Assembly (NCBI GenBank): GCA_021781935.1
Contig: JAJXVW010000033.1
Location: forward strand, 1 to 6,075
Direction of reading: 5' to 3'
Source: a bacterium
GTDB lineage: Bacteria; Patescibacteriota; Minisyncoccia; Phycocordibacterales; Phycocordibacteraceae
Length of the DNA stretch: 6,075 nucleotides
Below are positions 1 to 5,110 of this stretch, piece after piece. Below the pieces are notes generated by a model. That model had not been told where the DNA came from. It searched no databases and saw nothing but the letters and a program-made list of their open reading frames with translations. Every line of letters begins with the position of its first letter. Within the stretch, counting starts at the first letter, position 1. The translations under genes and the position numbers were made by a program.

Positions 1-145
1 CTACGGCGGCATGGGCCCTGCGCAAGCGCACGTGGTGCCTGAGCATGAGGCCGAGGCGCTCTTCATCGAGGGCGGCTTTTATAAGCAAAAGGATTTCCGC
101 GCGGGCCCGCATCATTACGGGATCGTGTTCACCGCACCCCAGTAA
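1..145 (+). CDS. 3' end of a possible class I SAM-dependent methyltransferase (partial)
   Basis: An open frame enters from the left edge (first full codon at position 2) and ends with TAA at 143-145, leaving 47 C-terminal residues. The segment runs from YGGMGPAQAH through a short acidic helix (PEHEAEALF) to the pattern EGGF-x10-GPHHYGIVF. A 'GF' turn followed by a strand ending in HYGIVF resembles the last helix and the beta6-beta7 hairpin at the end of Rossmann-fold methyltransferases. That match is from memory of the family only. The SAM-binding glycine motif would lie upstream of the window, so substrate and class cannot be judged. The next gene starts 3 nt after the stop, so the two are probably co-transcribed. 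That the frame is coding is fairly certain; the product name is tentative. Confidence 0.45.
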   Translation, partial: YGGMGPAQAHVVPEHEAEALFIEGGFYKQKDFRAGPHHYGIVFTAPQ

Positions 146-148
146 CGT

Positions 149-1456
149 ATGAAAAACCTATCGCTCTTCCAAGGCATTCTTCTCGGCATCTTCGCGCTCG
201 GAGCGGCGATCGGCTTGTTCGTGTTCGCGACCTATTCCGGTGGCGGCGGCGCGCACAGCCAGGTCGGGACCGTGGTCGTCTGGGGCACGTTGCCGAAGAA
301 CGACGTGGCATCGGCGCTAGCCGCAGCGGTGAAAGACGATCAGAGCCTGAAAGGCGTGACCTACGTGCAGGAGGATCCCGCAAACCTGAAGAGCGACCTC
401 ACGAGCGCAATAGCTACCGGCAAAGCTCCCGACCTTGTGCTTGCGTCGCAGCAGGAGCTCGCGACGCTCGCGCCATTCCTGCAGGAGATTCCTTCGTCGC
501 AGCTTTCCGCGAACGCGTTCCAAAGCACGTTCGTCGACGGCGCCTCGATCTTTATCGCGCCGGACGGCGGCTATTACGGCATACCGTTCCTGGTGGATCC
601 GCTCGTGCTCTTCAGCAATAACGCCATACTTTCTTCGGACGGTATCGCGAAACCGCCTTCCGATTGGGACGGACTCACGGGCCTCGTTCCACAGGTAGCG
701 CAGCTGACCCCTTCACAGCAGGTAACGCGCGGGCTCATCGCTCTCGGCACCTACGCGAACGTCCACGATGCGCTCGGGATACTCTCGGCGCTCTTCCTGC
801 AGACGGGCGTGCCGATGGCCGCGCGAAGTCCGAACGGGCTCATTACGACCGACTTGGGCAATACGTCGAACGGTGGCGTTCCTCCGGGAGAAGCCGTGCT
901 CCGCTTCTATACCCAGTTCGCCGACCCCGCGAAAGTTTCCTACACCTGGAACGGTTCCTTGAATGATTCGCAGACGGCATTCCTTTCGGGTAATCTCGCG
1001 CTATATATCGGGTATGCGTCGGAGGCTCGCTATTTTGCGCAGGCGAACCCGAATCTCGATTTCGCGGTTTCTCCCTTGCCGCAGCCATCGACCGCGACCA
1101 CGAAAATCACATACGGCCGCATATATGCGTTCATGATCCCGAAGGGCGCGACGAATAACTCGGGCGCATACCAGGCAGCCGCGCTCCTGACGAACACGGC
1201 GGAGCAGCAGTCCAGCGCCGCTGCGACCGGACTCGCGCCGGCAACGCGCACGGCGCTTGCCAGCCCGCCGTCAAACGATGCGGTTGCGTCGGTCGCGTAC
1301 GCGTCCGCGCTGTACGCCCGCGGGTGGCTGTCCCCAGCGCCCGGGGACACCGACCAGGTGTTCTCGACTATGATTAACAACGTGATCACCGGGAACACGA
1401 CGCTCGGGACGGCGCTCTCGCTCGCAGAGCGGTCGCTCGCCTCGCTATTGCAATGA
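149..1456 (+). CDS. Membrane-anchored extracellular solute-binding protein, family 1 (ABC-type sugar-binding-like)
   Basis: This 435-aa protein has one N-terminal hydrophobic segment (about residues 7-28) and then a Gly-rich linker (31-34). There is no lipobox cysteine, so it is probably held by an uncleaved helix and not by lipid. The mature part has the landmarks of family 1 (MalE/UgpB-like) binding proteins: a first strand TVVVWGT (41-47), KAPDLVLAS (92-100), the hinge-region pattern YYGIPFLVDPLVLFSNN (142-158), and the C-lobe pattern with AFLSGNLALYIGY (277-289) followed by YGRIYAFMIPKGA (322-334). The length is normal for the family. The ligand cannot be read from sequence; sugars or oligosaccharides are typical. 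No permease or ATPase gene is adjacent. No Shine-Dalgarno is visible before the ATG, which follows the upstream stop by 3 nt. The stop overlaps the next start (ATGA), which suggests translational coupling to the first pilin-like gene. Confidence 0.85.
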   Translation: MKNLSLFQGILLGIFALGAAIGLFVFATYSGGGGAHSQVGTVVVWGTLPKNDVASALAAAVKDDQSLKGVTYVQEDPANLKSDLTSAIATGKAPDLVLASQQELATLAPFLQEIPSSQLSANAFQSTFVDGASIFIAPDGGYYGIPFLVDPLVLFSNNAILSSDGIAKPPSDWDGLTGLVPQVAQLTPSQQVTRGLIALGTYANVHDALGILSALFLQTGVPMAARSPNGLITTDLGNTSNGGVPPGEAVLRFYTQFADPAKVSYTWNGSLNDSQTAFLSGNLALYIGYASEARYFAQANPNLDFAVSPLPQPSTATTKITYGRIYAFMIPKGATNNSGAYQAAALLTNTAEQQSSAAATGLAPATRTALASPPSNDAVASVAYASALYARGWLSPAPGDTDQVFSTMINNVITGNTTLGTALSLAERSLASLLQ

Positions 1457-1956
1457 TTATGCAGTCTCGTAACCTCATTACGCCCGTAGCGACGTTCTTA
1501 ATAGTTGCGGGTATGCTCGGCGGAGTCTCTGCCGCACATGCGCAACCAGGCGTAAGCTGCGACGCACTTCATCCGTGCACGCAGGCGGGATACTCATGCA
1601 ATGCGAATAACATCTGCGAAGCTGATTCGGGTGGATCAGGAGCATCGCAGGCAGCCCAACAAAACGGCAGTGGACAAAACGTCACGCTCGTAAACCCGCT
1701 CGGTGCCGGCACGAGCCTGCCGATCTTGCTCACCGACATACTCCAGTTTTTCGTAAAGATCGGGGCGGTGGTCGTCGTCTTCATGCTCGTGTACATCGGC
1801 TTCCTGTTCGTCACTGCGCAGGGTGAACCGGGTAAGATCACCAAGGCGCGCGAAGCGCTCATGTGGACCATAGTCGGGGCGCTCATCCTGCTCGGCGCCG
1901 AGGCTATCGCACAAGGAATCTCAGCGACGGTGCAGGCGCTCTCGGTAGGAGGCTAA
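1453..1956 (+). CDS. Pilin-like protein P1 (TrbC/VirB2-type T4SS pilin) with a four-Cys N-terminal module
   Basis: P1 is a 167-aa protein with a signal peptide (about 1-30, cleavage likely after AHA). A short cysteine module follows, with Cys at 36, 42, 49 and 55 and the pattern C-x5-C-x6-C-x5-C including GYSCNANNIC. Next come a Gly/Ser/Gln-rich linker (about 59-90) and two hydrophobic helices (about 98-121 and 134-156) joined by a charged loop (AQGEPGKITKARE). This signal peptide plus two-helix layout is that of TrbC/VirB2-like pilins, with both ends outside and the loop in the cytosol. P1 is the most divergent of the six paralogs. The Trp-Gly of helix 1 is replaced (IGFLF), and helix 2 begins MWT where the others have LWG. 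The ATG at 1453 overlaps the previous stop; ATG at 1459 is an alternative start. The Cys module is presumably disulfide-bonded outside the cell. Confidence 0.82.
   Translation: MIMQSRNLITPVATFLIVAGMLGGVSAAHAQPGVSCDALHPCTQAGYSCNANNICEADSGGSGASQAAQQNGSGQNVTLVNPLGAGTSLPILLTDILQFFVKIGAVVVVFMLVYIGFLFVTAQGEPGKITKAREALMWTIVGALILLGAEAIAQGISATVQALSVGG
1947..1952 (+). promoter_or_regulatory. Shine-Dalgarno AGGAGG for P2
   Basis: A full-consensus AGGAGG sits 6 nt before the ATG at 1959, inside the last codons of P1. It decides the start of P2: the frame is open from further upstream, but those residues are basic, lie inside P1, and do not resemble a signal peptide. It is the only strong ribosome-binding site among the rightward genes. 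Confidence 0.85.
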
Positions 1957-1958
1957 AT

Positions 1959-2252
1959 ATGCCGGACATCATAAGCACCTCCGGTGGCGTAACCTTTAGG
2001 AACTTCGTGGGGAGCGGTTCCACCGGCATAATCGGGGTCATCAACACGATTATCGTGCCGATCATCTTCGCGCTCGCTATCGCGGTGTTCATCTGGGGAC
2101 TCGCGCAATACTTCCTCCTGTCTCAGGGTGACGAGGGCAAGATCGAGAAGGGCAGGGAGTTCGCGCTCTGGGGTCTTCTCGGCATCATCGTGCTCCTGAG
2201 CGTCTGGGGGCTCGTCAATCTCCTGCTATCAACACTCGGTTTCGCCGGATAA
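1959..2252 (+). CDS. Pilin-like protein P2, minimal form without signal peptide
   Basis: P2 has 97 aa when started at the ATG behind the AGGAGG. A longer reading of the same frame reaches back to 1863 but overlaps P1 and is unlikely. The N-terminus (1-22) is short, Ser/Gly-rich and has no signal peptide. Helix 1 (about 23-48) ends in AVFIWG. The loop SQGDEGKIEKGRE is charged, and helix 2 (about 68-92) starts ALWGLLG and ends VWGLVNLLLSTLGFAG. This is the shared pilin-like core with almost nothing added. Without a cleaved signal it must insert through its own first helix. By the positive-inside rule the charged loop should face the cytosol, as in VirB2. It lies 2 nt after P1, in the same transcript. 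The family call rests on fold layout and on similarity to P3-P6. Confidence 0.82.
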   Translation: MPDIISTSGGVTFRNFVGSGSTGIIGVINTIIVPIIFALAIAVFIWGLAQYFLLSQGDEGKIEKGREFALWGLLGIIVLLSVWGLVNLLLSTLGFAG

Positions 2253-2261
2253 TCCTGGAGA

Positions 2262-2270
2262 TGCGATACT
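2262..2270 (+). promoter_or_regulatory. Candidate extended -10 promoter element before P3 (near-leaderless)
   Basis: TGCGATACT fits an extended -10 (TGn plus GATACT, 4 of 6 matches to TATAAT) in the 26-nt gap between P2 and P3. The last base is 8 nt before the ATG at 2279, so transcription would begin at or within a base or two of the start codon. No good -35 is seen. No Shine-Dalgarno lies at usable spacing, which suits a leaderless mRNA. P3 may also be reached by read-through from P2. Confidence 0.35.
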
Positions 2271-2278
2271 AACAGCGT

Positions 2279-2725
2279 ATGAAGAATCTCATCCGGACAA
2301 GCGTGCTCGCCGTGACGTTCCTCGCTCCATTTACGAGCTTCGCCTCATTTGCGGTGGGTGCGAGCTCCAATGGCGGCTGGTTCTTCTCCTTCGGGAGCGG
2401 TACGGGTATCGCCGCTTGCGGCGCAACGATTTGTTATATCGCCCAAACCATCCTCTATCTCATAAACGCGGTGCTCGTGCCGCTTGTTTTCGCGATCTCC
2501 TTCATCGTATTCCTCTGGGGCGTAGCGAGCACCTACATCATCTCGCGCGGCGATGAAACGGCCGTCGAACACGGCCACCGACTCATCCTCTGGGGCCTCG
2601 TGGGCTTTGCGGTCATGGTATCCATCTGGGGCCTCGTGAATATCGTCGCAAACACGTTCGGTCTCGCAGGCTATGCCGCCCCGCCGACGCCCACCTCGTA
2701 TCCTGCCGGGACGATCGGGTATTGA
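2279..2725 (+). CDS. Pilin-like protein P3 (TrbC/VirB2-type) with a Cys pair and Pro-rich tail
   Basis: This 148-aa protein starts with a signal peptide (about 1-22 to 1-27; MKNLIRTS then a hydrophobic stretch). A Gly/Phe/Ser-rich extracytoplasmic segment follows, containing Cys47 and Cys52 (ACGATIC), which could form a small disulfide loop. Helix 1 (about 55-81) ends IVFLWG, the loop is SRGDETAVEHGHR, and helix 2 (about 102-124) has LWGLVGF and IWGLVNI. A C-terminal extension (131-148) is rich in Pro, Thr and Tyr. Its core is closest to P5: both have EHG in the loop and VMVSxWGLVNI in helix 2, and 24 nt are identical at the end of helix 1. It begins 26 nt after P2, and P4 follows after 4 nt. 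The start is the first ATG that includes a full signal peptide. Confidence 0.83.
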   Translation: MKNLIRTSVLAVTFLAPFTSFASFAVGASSNGGWFFSFGSGTGIAACGATICYIAQTILYLINAVLVPLVFAISFIVFLWGVASTYIISRGDETAVEHGHRLILWGLVGFAVMVSIWGLVNIVANTFGLAGYAAPPTPTSYPAGTIGY

Positions 2726-2729
2726 TCGT

Positions 2730-3221
2730 ATGACGAAGGCATTGCTACTCGCGCCCCTATTTGCCGCTGCGATTTTCCTCGGCAGTCCGTATGCGCATGC
2801 TCAGTCTCCGGCGTCCGCTGCCTCGGGTAACAGCGGCATACAGCTCCAGACCGTCACGCCAAATCCGGTAAACGGCCAATACAACACCGCAAACGCAGGG
2901 TTACCGAGCGGCATCAATACGGCGGAGCTGAATCTCTACAAGAACGGCATTCTCGGCGTCATAAACGGCATAGCGATGCCGATCCTTATAGCGCTTGCCT
3001 TCCTTGTCTTCCTCTGGGGTGTCGCGAAGGCGTACATTCTCAAAGGCGCGAGCGAGTCCGATCGCGAAAAGGGACACGAGATCATCCTCTGGGGCGTGAT
3101 CGGGTTCGTCGTCATATTCGCTATCTGGGGCATCGTAAACATTGCGCTTGAAATATTCGGTCTGACGGGCTCTGTTGGCCAGAGCGCTTCAGGCTCGGGG
3201 CTTCTTCCGCCTCAGTTATAG
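2730..3221 (+). CDS. Pilin-like protein P4 (TrbC/VirB2-type) with long N-terminal linker
   Basis: P4 has 163 aa when started at the ATG at 2730, 4 nt after P3 stops. The frame is open back to 2673, but the extra 19 residues are Arg/Pro-rich and overlap P3, whereas this start gives a clean signal peptide (MTKALLLAP..., cleavage after AHA24). The mature protein begins with about 45 polar Ser/Ala/Asn/Gln residues, likely a flexible exposed linker. Helix 1 (about 73-98) contains MPILIALAFLVFLWG. The loop is LKGASESDREKGHE, and helix 2 (about 118-140) starts ILWGVIGF and ends IWGIVNI. A short Ser/Gly tail follows. No Shine-Dalgarno is visible, so re-initiation after P3 is the likely mode. Its function as a pilin-like surface subunit is inferred from the shared core. 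Confidence 0.82.
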   Translation: MTKALLLAPLFAAAIFLGSPYAHAQSPASAASGNSGIQLQTVTPNPVNGQYNTANAGLPSGINTAELNLYKNGILGVINGIAMPILIALAFLVFLWGVAKAYILKGASESDREKGHEIILWGVIGFVVIFAIWGIVNIALEIFGLTGSVGQSASGSGLLPPQL

Positions 3222-3249
3222 GGCTATCCACAGAGCGCCCCGGGAGCCA

Positions 3250-3277
3250 TTGAATGAAGGACGCGCCAGGCTACAAT
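3250..3277 (+). promoter_or_regulatory. Candidate sigma70-type promoter for P5
   Basis: TTGAAT (3250-3255, 4 of 6 to TTGACA) and TACAAT (3272-3277, 5 of 6 to TATAAT) are separated by 16 nt in the 81-nt gap between P4 and P5. Transcription would start near 3284, giving a leader of roughly 20 nt without a Shine-Dalgarno. This suggests P5 can be expressed separately from P1-P4. Confidence 0.5.
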
Positions 3278-3302
3278 TAGCACGTTACCCCTCACGTCAC
3301 CT

Positions 3303-3671
3303 ATGAAAAAAGCTCTCGCTATATCAGCCCTCGCCTTCGCGCTCCCGCTCGTATCGAGCGCAGCGCTGAACAACATCTCCGACGTTGGTTCATTCATTAT
3401 CAATACGATAAACAACATCGTCGTCCCGGTCCTGTTCGCGCTCGCCTTCATCGTATTCCTCTGGGGCGCGTTCCAGACGTTCATCCTCGGTGCGACGAGC
3501 GAGGCGCCGAAGGAGCATGGTAGGAGCCTCATGCTCTGGGGGCTTATCGGGTTCTTCGTCATGGTTTCGGTGTGGGGCCTGGTTAACATCCTTACGGGGA
3601 CGATTACGTTTGGAAACAATTCCAACATCAACGGTGGGACGCCTACCGCGGGCGTCCAGGTGGGCGGATAA
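3303..3671 (+). CDS. Pilin-like protein P5 (TrbC/VirB2-type)
   Basis: This 122-aa protein has a signal peptide (about 1-20, MKKALAIS... with cleavage near SSA) and then a very short external N-terminus. Helix 1 (about 29-54) contains VPVLFALAFIVFLWG. The loop is LGATSEAPKEHGR, and helix 2 (about 76-98) contains MLWGLIGFFVMVSVWGLVNI. The C-terminus (103-122) is Asn/Gly/Thr-rich. This is the shared TrbC/VirB2-like hairpin, most similar to P3. The gene is flanked by its own candidate promoter and a strong intrinsic terminator, so it looks like a single-gene unit. No Shine-Dalgarno precedes the ATG (context CACCTATG). The start is well supported because the signal peptide begins exactly at this methionine. 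Confidence 0.83.
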   Translation: MKKALAISALAFALPLVSSAALNNISDVGSFIINTINNIVVPVLFALAFIVFLWGAFQTFILGATSEAPKEHGRSLMLWGLIGFFVMVSVWGLVNILTGTITFGNNSNINGGTPTAGVQVGG

Positions 3672-3696
3672 CATTCGCAAAGATATAGCTCCGGCC

Positions 3697-3722
3697 GAAA
3701 ACCCGCGGTATCGCGGGTTTTC
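3697..3722 (+). terminator. Intrinsic terminator after P5
   Basis: A perfect 11-bp stem (GAAAACCCGCG with CGCGGGTTTTC) closes a 4-nt loop (GTAT), 26 nt after the P5 stop. The GC-rich core is followed by TTTT on the plus strand, and the complementary AAAA makes it symmetrical, so it could act in both directions. It separates P5 from P6. Confidence 0.85.
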
Positions 3723-3734
3723 CCATCCTGTAGG

Positions 3735-3768
3735 TTGTTTCGAGGGCCCTAGAGCCGTATGCTATAGG
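3735..3768 (+). promoter_or_regulatory. Candidate promoter for P6 (near-leaderless)
   Basis: TTGTTT (3735-3740) and TATGCT (3758-3763) are separated by 17 nt, placing the transcript start about 2-3 nt before the P6 ATG at 3773. An overlapping alternative is the extended -10 TGCTATAGG (3760-3768), which would start transcription at the ATG itself. Either way the P6 mRNA would have almost no leader. A promoter here is needed because a strong terminator lies just upstream. Confidence 0.45.
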
Positions 3769-3772
3769 CATA

Positions 3773-4048
3773 ATGTCGGCGCTGAATGCGTTCCTCGCGA
3801 AAGTAGTTGTTCAGATCGTCAATCCGATCATCTTGCTGCTTACCGCGGGTGCCTTCGTGGTGTTCATCTGGGGCACGTTTGAGTTCATCGCGAACGCCGG
3901 GGACGAACATAAGCGCGAGCAGGGGAGAAGTGCGATTCTTTGGGGGCTTGTGGGGTTCGTCATCATCTTTGGGGCGTATGGAATCCTCAACCTTGCGCTC
4001 GGCACCTTCAATCTCGGTACCATCCAGTCTCAGCTACCGACGCACTAA
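3773..4048 (+). CDS. Pilin-like protein P6, minimal form without signal peptide
   Basis: This 91-aa protein is the shortest of the six. The N-terminus (MSALNAFLAK) is short and has no cleavable signal. Helix 1 runs about 11-37 and ends FVVFIWG. The loop is ANAGDEHKREQGR, and helix 2 (about 54-76) has ILWGLVGFVIIFGAYGILNL. The second WG of helix 2 in P2-P5 is replaced by YG here. The short C-terminus is polar. The loop and helix pattern place it with P2-P5, so it is another TrbC/VirB2-like hairpin, though a small membrane protein unrelated to pili cannot be excluded. It has its own candidate promoter, no proper Shine-Dalgarno, and a strong hairpin after the stop. It is the last rightward gene and converges on the leftward operon. 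Confidence 0.8.
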   Translation: MSALNAFLAKVVVQIVNPIILLLTAGAFVVFIWGTFEFIANAGDEHKREQGRSAILWGLVGFVIIFGAYGILNLALGTFNLGTIQSQLPTH

Positions 4049-4062
4049 CATTACAATGAGAA

Positions 4063-4094
4063 CCGGCCGCTGCATCAGGTGATGCAGCGGCCGG
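4063..4094. terminator. Strong GC-rich hairpin between convergent genes
   Basis: A perfect 14-bp stem (CCGGCCGCTGCATC with GATGCAGCGGCCGG, loop AGGT) begins 14 nt after the P6 stop. It lies in the 88-nt gap between P6 and the leftward 316-aa gene. There is no T-tract on the plus strand and only a weak T-rich stretch (TTCTCATTGT) on the minus strand. It most likely works as a shared terminator or 3'-end stabiliser for both convergent transcripts. Confidence 0.6.
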
Positions 4095-4136
4095 GCGAAG
4101 TAACTGAGTACGGAACATATAATTATAACCATAGAA

Positions 4137-5087
4137 CTATAGTTTGTATCCGTATCCGAATTCGTTATTGTGCCCGGTGGTGTTGAGCAGGACCATCTCG
4201 TAGATGTCCTGCTTGTCCGGGCAATGGTCGGGATATGGTGACGTCTGCCGTGCCCCGTTCTGGTAGTAGCACAGGATTCTGAATCCAGCGCCGCTAACCC
4301 AGGCGCGGGTCAGCTTAAACTCAGGAATCCGCATGCTCTTCCCGTATGGGCCCATGACGCCCTTCGCCCAATGGCTTTCCGGCCCTTGAGCGAGCGGGAC
4401 TTGCGCCTCGCTCGGGGTCACCGACACGAACGTTGGAGTGCCGAGTAGTACGCTCCCGAGCCACCGTACGGGTGGCGCGTCGAGTATGACAGTGCCGACG
4501 AGCGTGAAGGCCACAATGCCGAAGATGATCCGACCCGCCTTCTTCCCTGCATCGCGCCCCTTGTAGCGTCCGATTACGTAGGTCAGTGCGCCGGCGAACA
4601 CGAGCATCCAGAACCAACGCTGCCAGCCCCAGATGCTTAATCCTTCGAAGGACGGTGGCGAGTCGAACCACGAGCTTGGAACCATCAGATGCGCACGCAC
4701 CGTGAGGAATAGGAGCCATAGAGCAAGTGTTCCTCCGAAGAGGAGTTTCCGAAGAAGGGAAACGTACCCCTTCAAGAATTTCACTGCCCCGCTCCGAGCT
4801 CCATCCGCGGTACCGGTTTCAATGCTTCCCGCTATTGCGCCGGTGAGGGACACCAGGAAAAGCTGCGAAGGTTGGAACCAGAAGACGGCTGTTGCGAGGA
4901 CAAGGATGAGCAATAACGCGAAGGCGATGCTCTCCCATCCCATGAACATACAAGTGAGGCTCATCATCATGATGCCGGTGATCACGAGCAGCACACGGAT
5001 CAGATGGGCATACAGGCGGTCAGCCTCATGACGTGTCAGCCTCCCTGCTATAAGTCCGTTGATAAGTAGTTTGACAAGCGATTCCAT
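4137..5087 (-). CDS. Polytopic membrane protein of unknown function with C-terminal extramembrane domain
   Basis: This is a 316-aa protein that I do not recognise. It starts with a short amphipathic, charged segment (1-28, including LTRHEADRLYAHL). Four or five hydrophobic segments follow at about 29-49, 52-70, 74-90 (weaker), 114-131, 155-172 and 186-203. A basic stretch, RYKGRDAGKKAGR (174-186), should be cytosolic. The last 110 residues form a soluble domain with Cys273 and Cys289 and an aromatic/Gly C-terminus (NNEFGYGYKL). If that domain is outside the cell, the two Cys could pair. No catalytic motif is evident. The start is supported by AGGAG at 6 nt spacing. The gene lies 23 nt after the 261-aa gene, surely in the same operon, so the pair may act together. 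It converges on P6 without overlap. Confidence 0.72.
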   Translation of the reverse strand: MESLVKLLINGLIAGRLTRHEADRLYAHLIRVLLVITGIMMMSLTCMFMGWESIAFALLLILVLATAVFWFQPSQLFLVSLTGAIAGSIETGTADGARSGAVKFLKGYVSLLRKLLFGGTLALWLLFLTVRAHLMVPSSWFDSPPSFEGLSIWGWQRWFWMLVFAGALTYVIGRYKGRDAGKKAGRIIFGIVAFTLVGTVILDAPPVRWLGSVLLGTPTFVSVTPSEAQVPLAQGPESHWAKGVMGPYGKSMRIPEFKLTRAWVSGAGFRILCYYQNGARQTSPYPDHCPDKQDIYEMVLLNTTGHNNEFGYGYKL

Positions 5088-5093
5088 GGGGAT

Positions 5094-5098
5094 CTCCT
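5094..5098 (-). promoter_or_regulatory. Shine-Dalgarno AGGAG for the 316-aa membrane protein
   Basis: On the minus strand AGGAG (within GTAGGAGA) stands 6 nt before the ATG at 5087-5085, in the 23-nt gap between the two leftward genes. It fixes the start of the membrane protein gene. Confidence 0.8.
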
Positions 5099-5110
5099 AC
5101 GTTTCGAAGG

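Noticed and set aside
80..85. TATAAG as a -10 element for the solute-binding protein gene
   Set aside because: It lies inside the upstream coding region, about 65 nt from the start, and has no -35 at proper spacing. Read-through from the upstream gene is simpler.
149..1456. Long shadow frames on both strands inside the solute-binding protein gene (for example 1030-1398 minus, 664-966 plus)
   Set aside because: High GC keeps other frames open; their products are Arg/Pro/Ser-rich with no domain features and lie wholly inside a well-supported gene.
1863..1958. N-terminal extension of P2 in the same frame
   Set aside because: It overlaps the end of P1, is Arg-rich with no signal or domain character, and a perfect AGGAGG marks the later ATG at 1959.
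2673..2729. N-terminal extension of P4 in the same frame
   Set aside because: It overlaps P3 and reads as Arg/Pro-rich sequence; starting at 2730 gives a normal signal peptide right at the methionine.
3192..3248. GGCTC-GGGGC / GCCCC-GG-GAGCC stem as a terminator after P4
   Set aside because: The stem has a 2-nt bulge and a loop of about 35 nt, with no T-tract. The left arm is within P4 coding sequence, so it is not convincing.
4118..4144. Short palindromes TATAATTATA and AACTATAGTT near the end of the leftward membrane protein gene
   Set aside because: These are 10-bp AT-rich symmetrical sequences at the 3' end of a gene with nothing downstream to regulate; chance is the likely cause.
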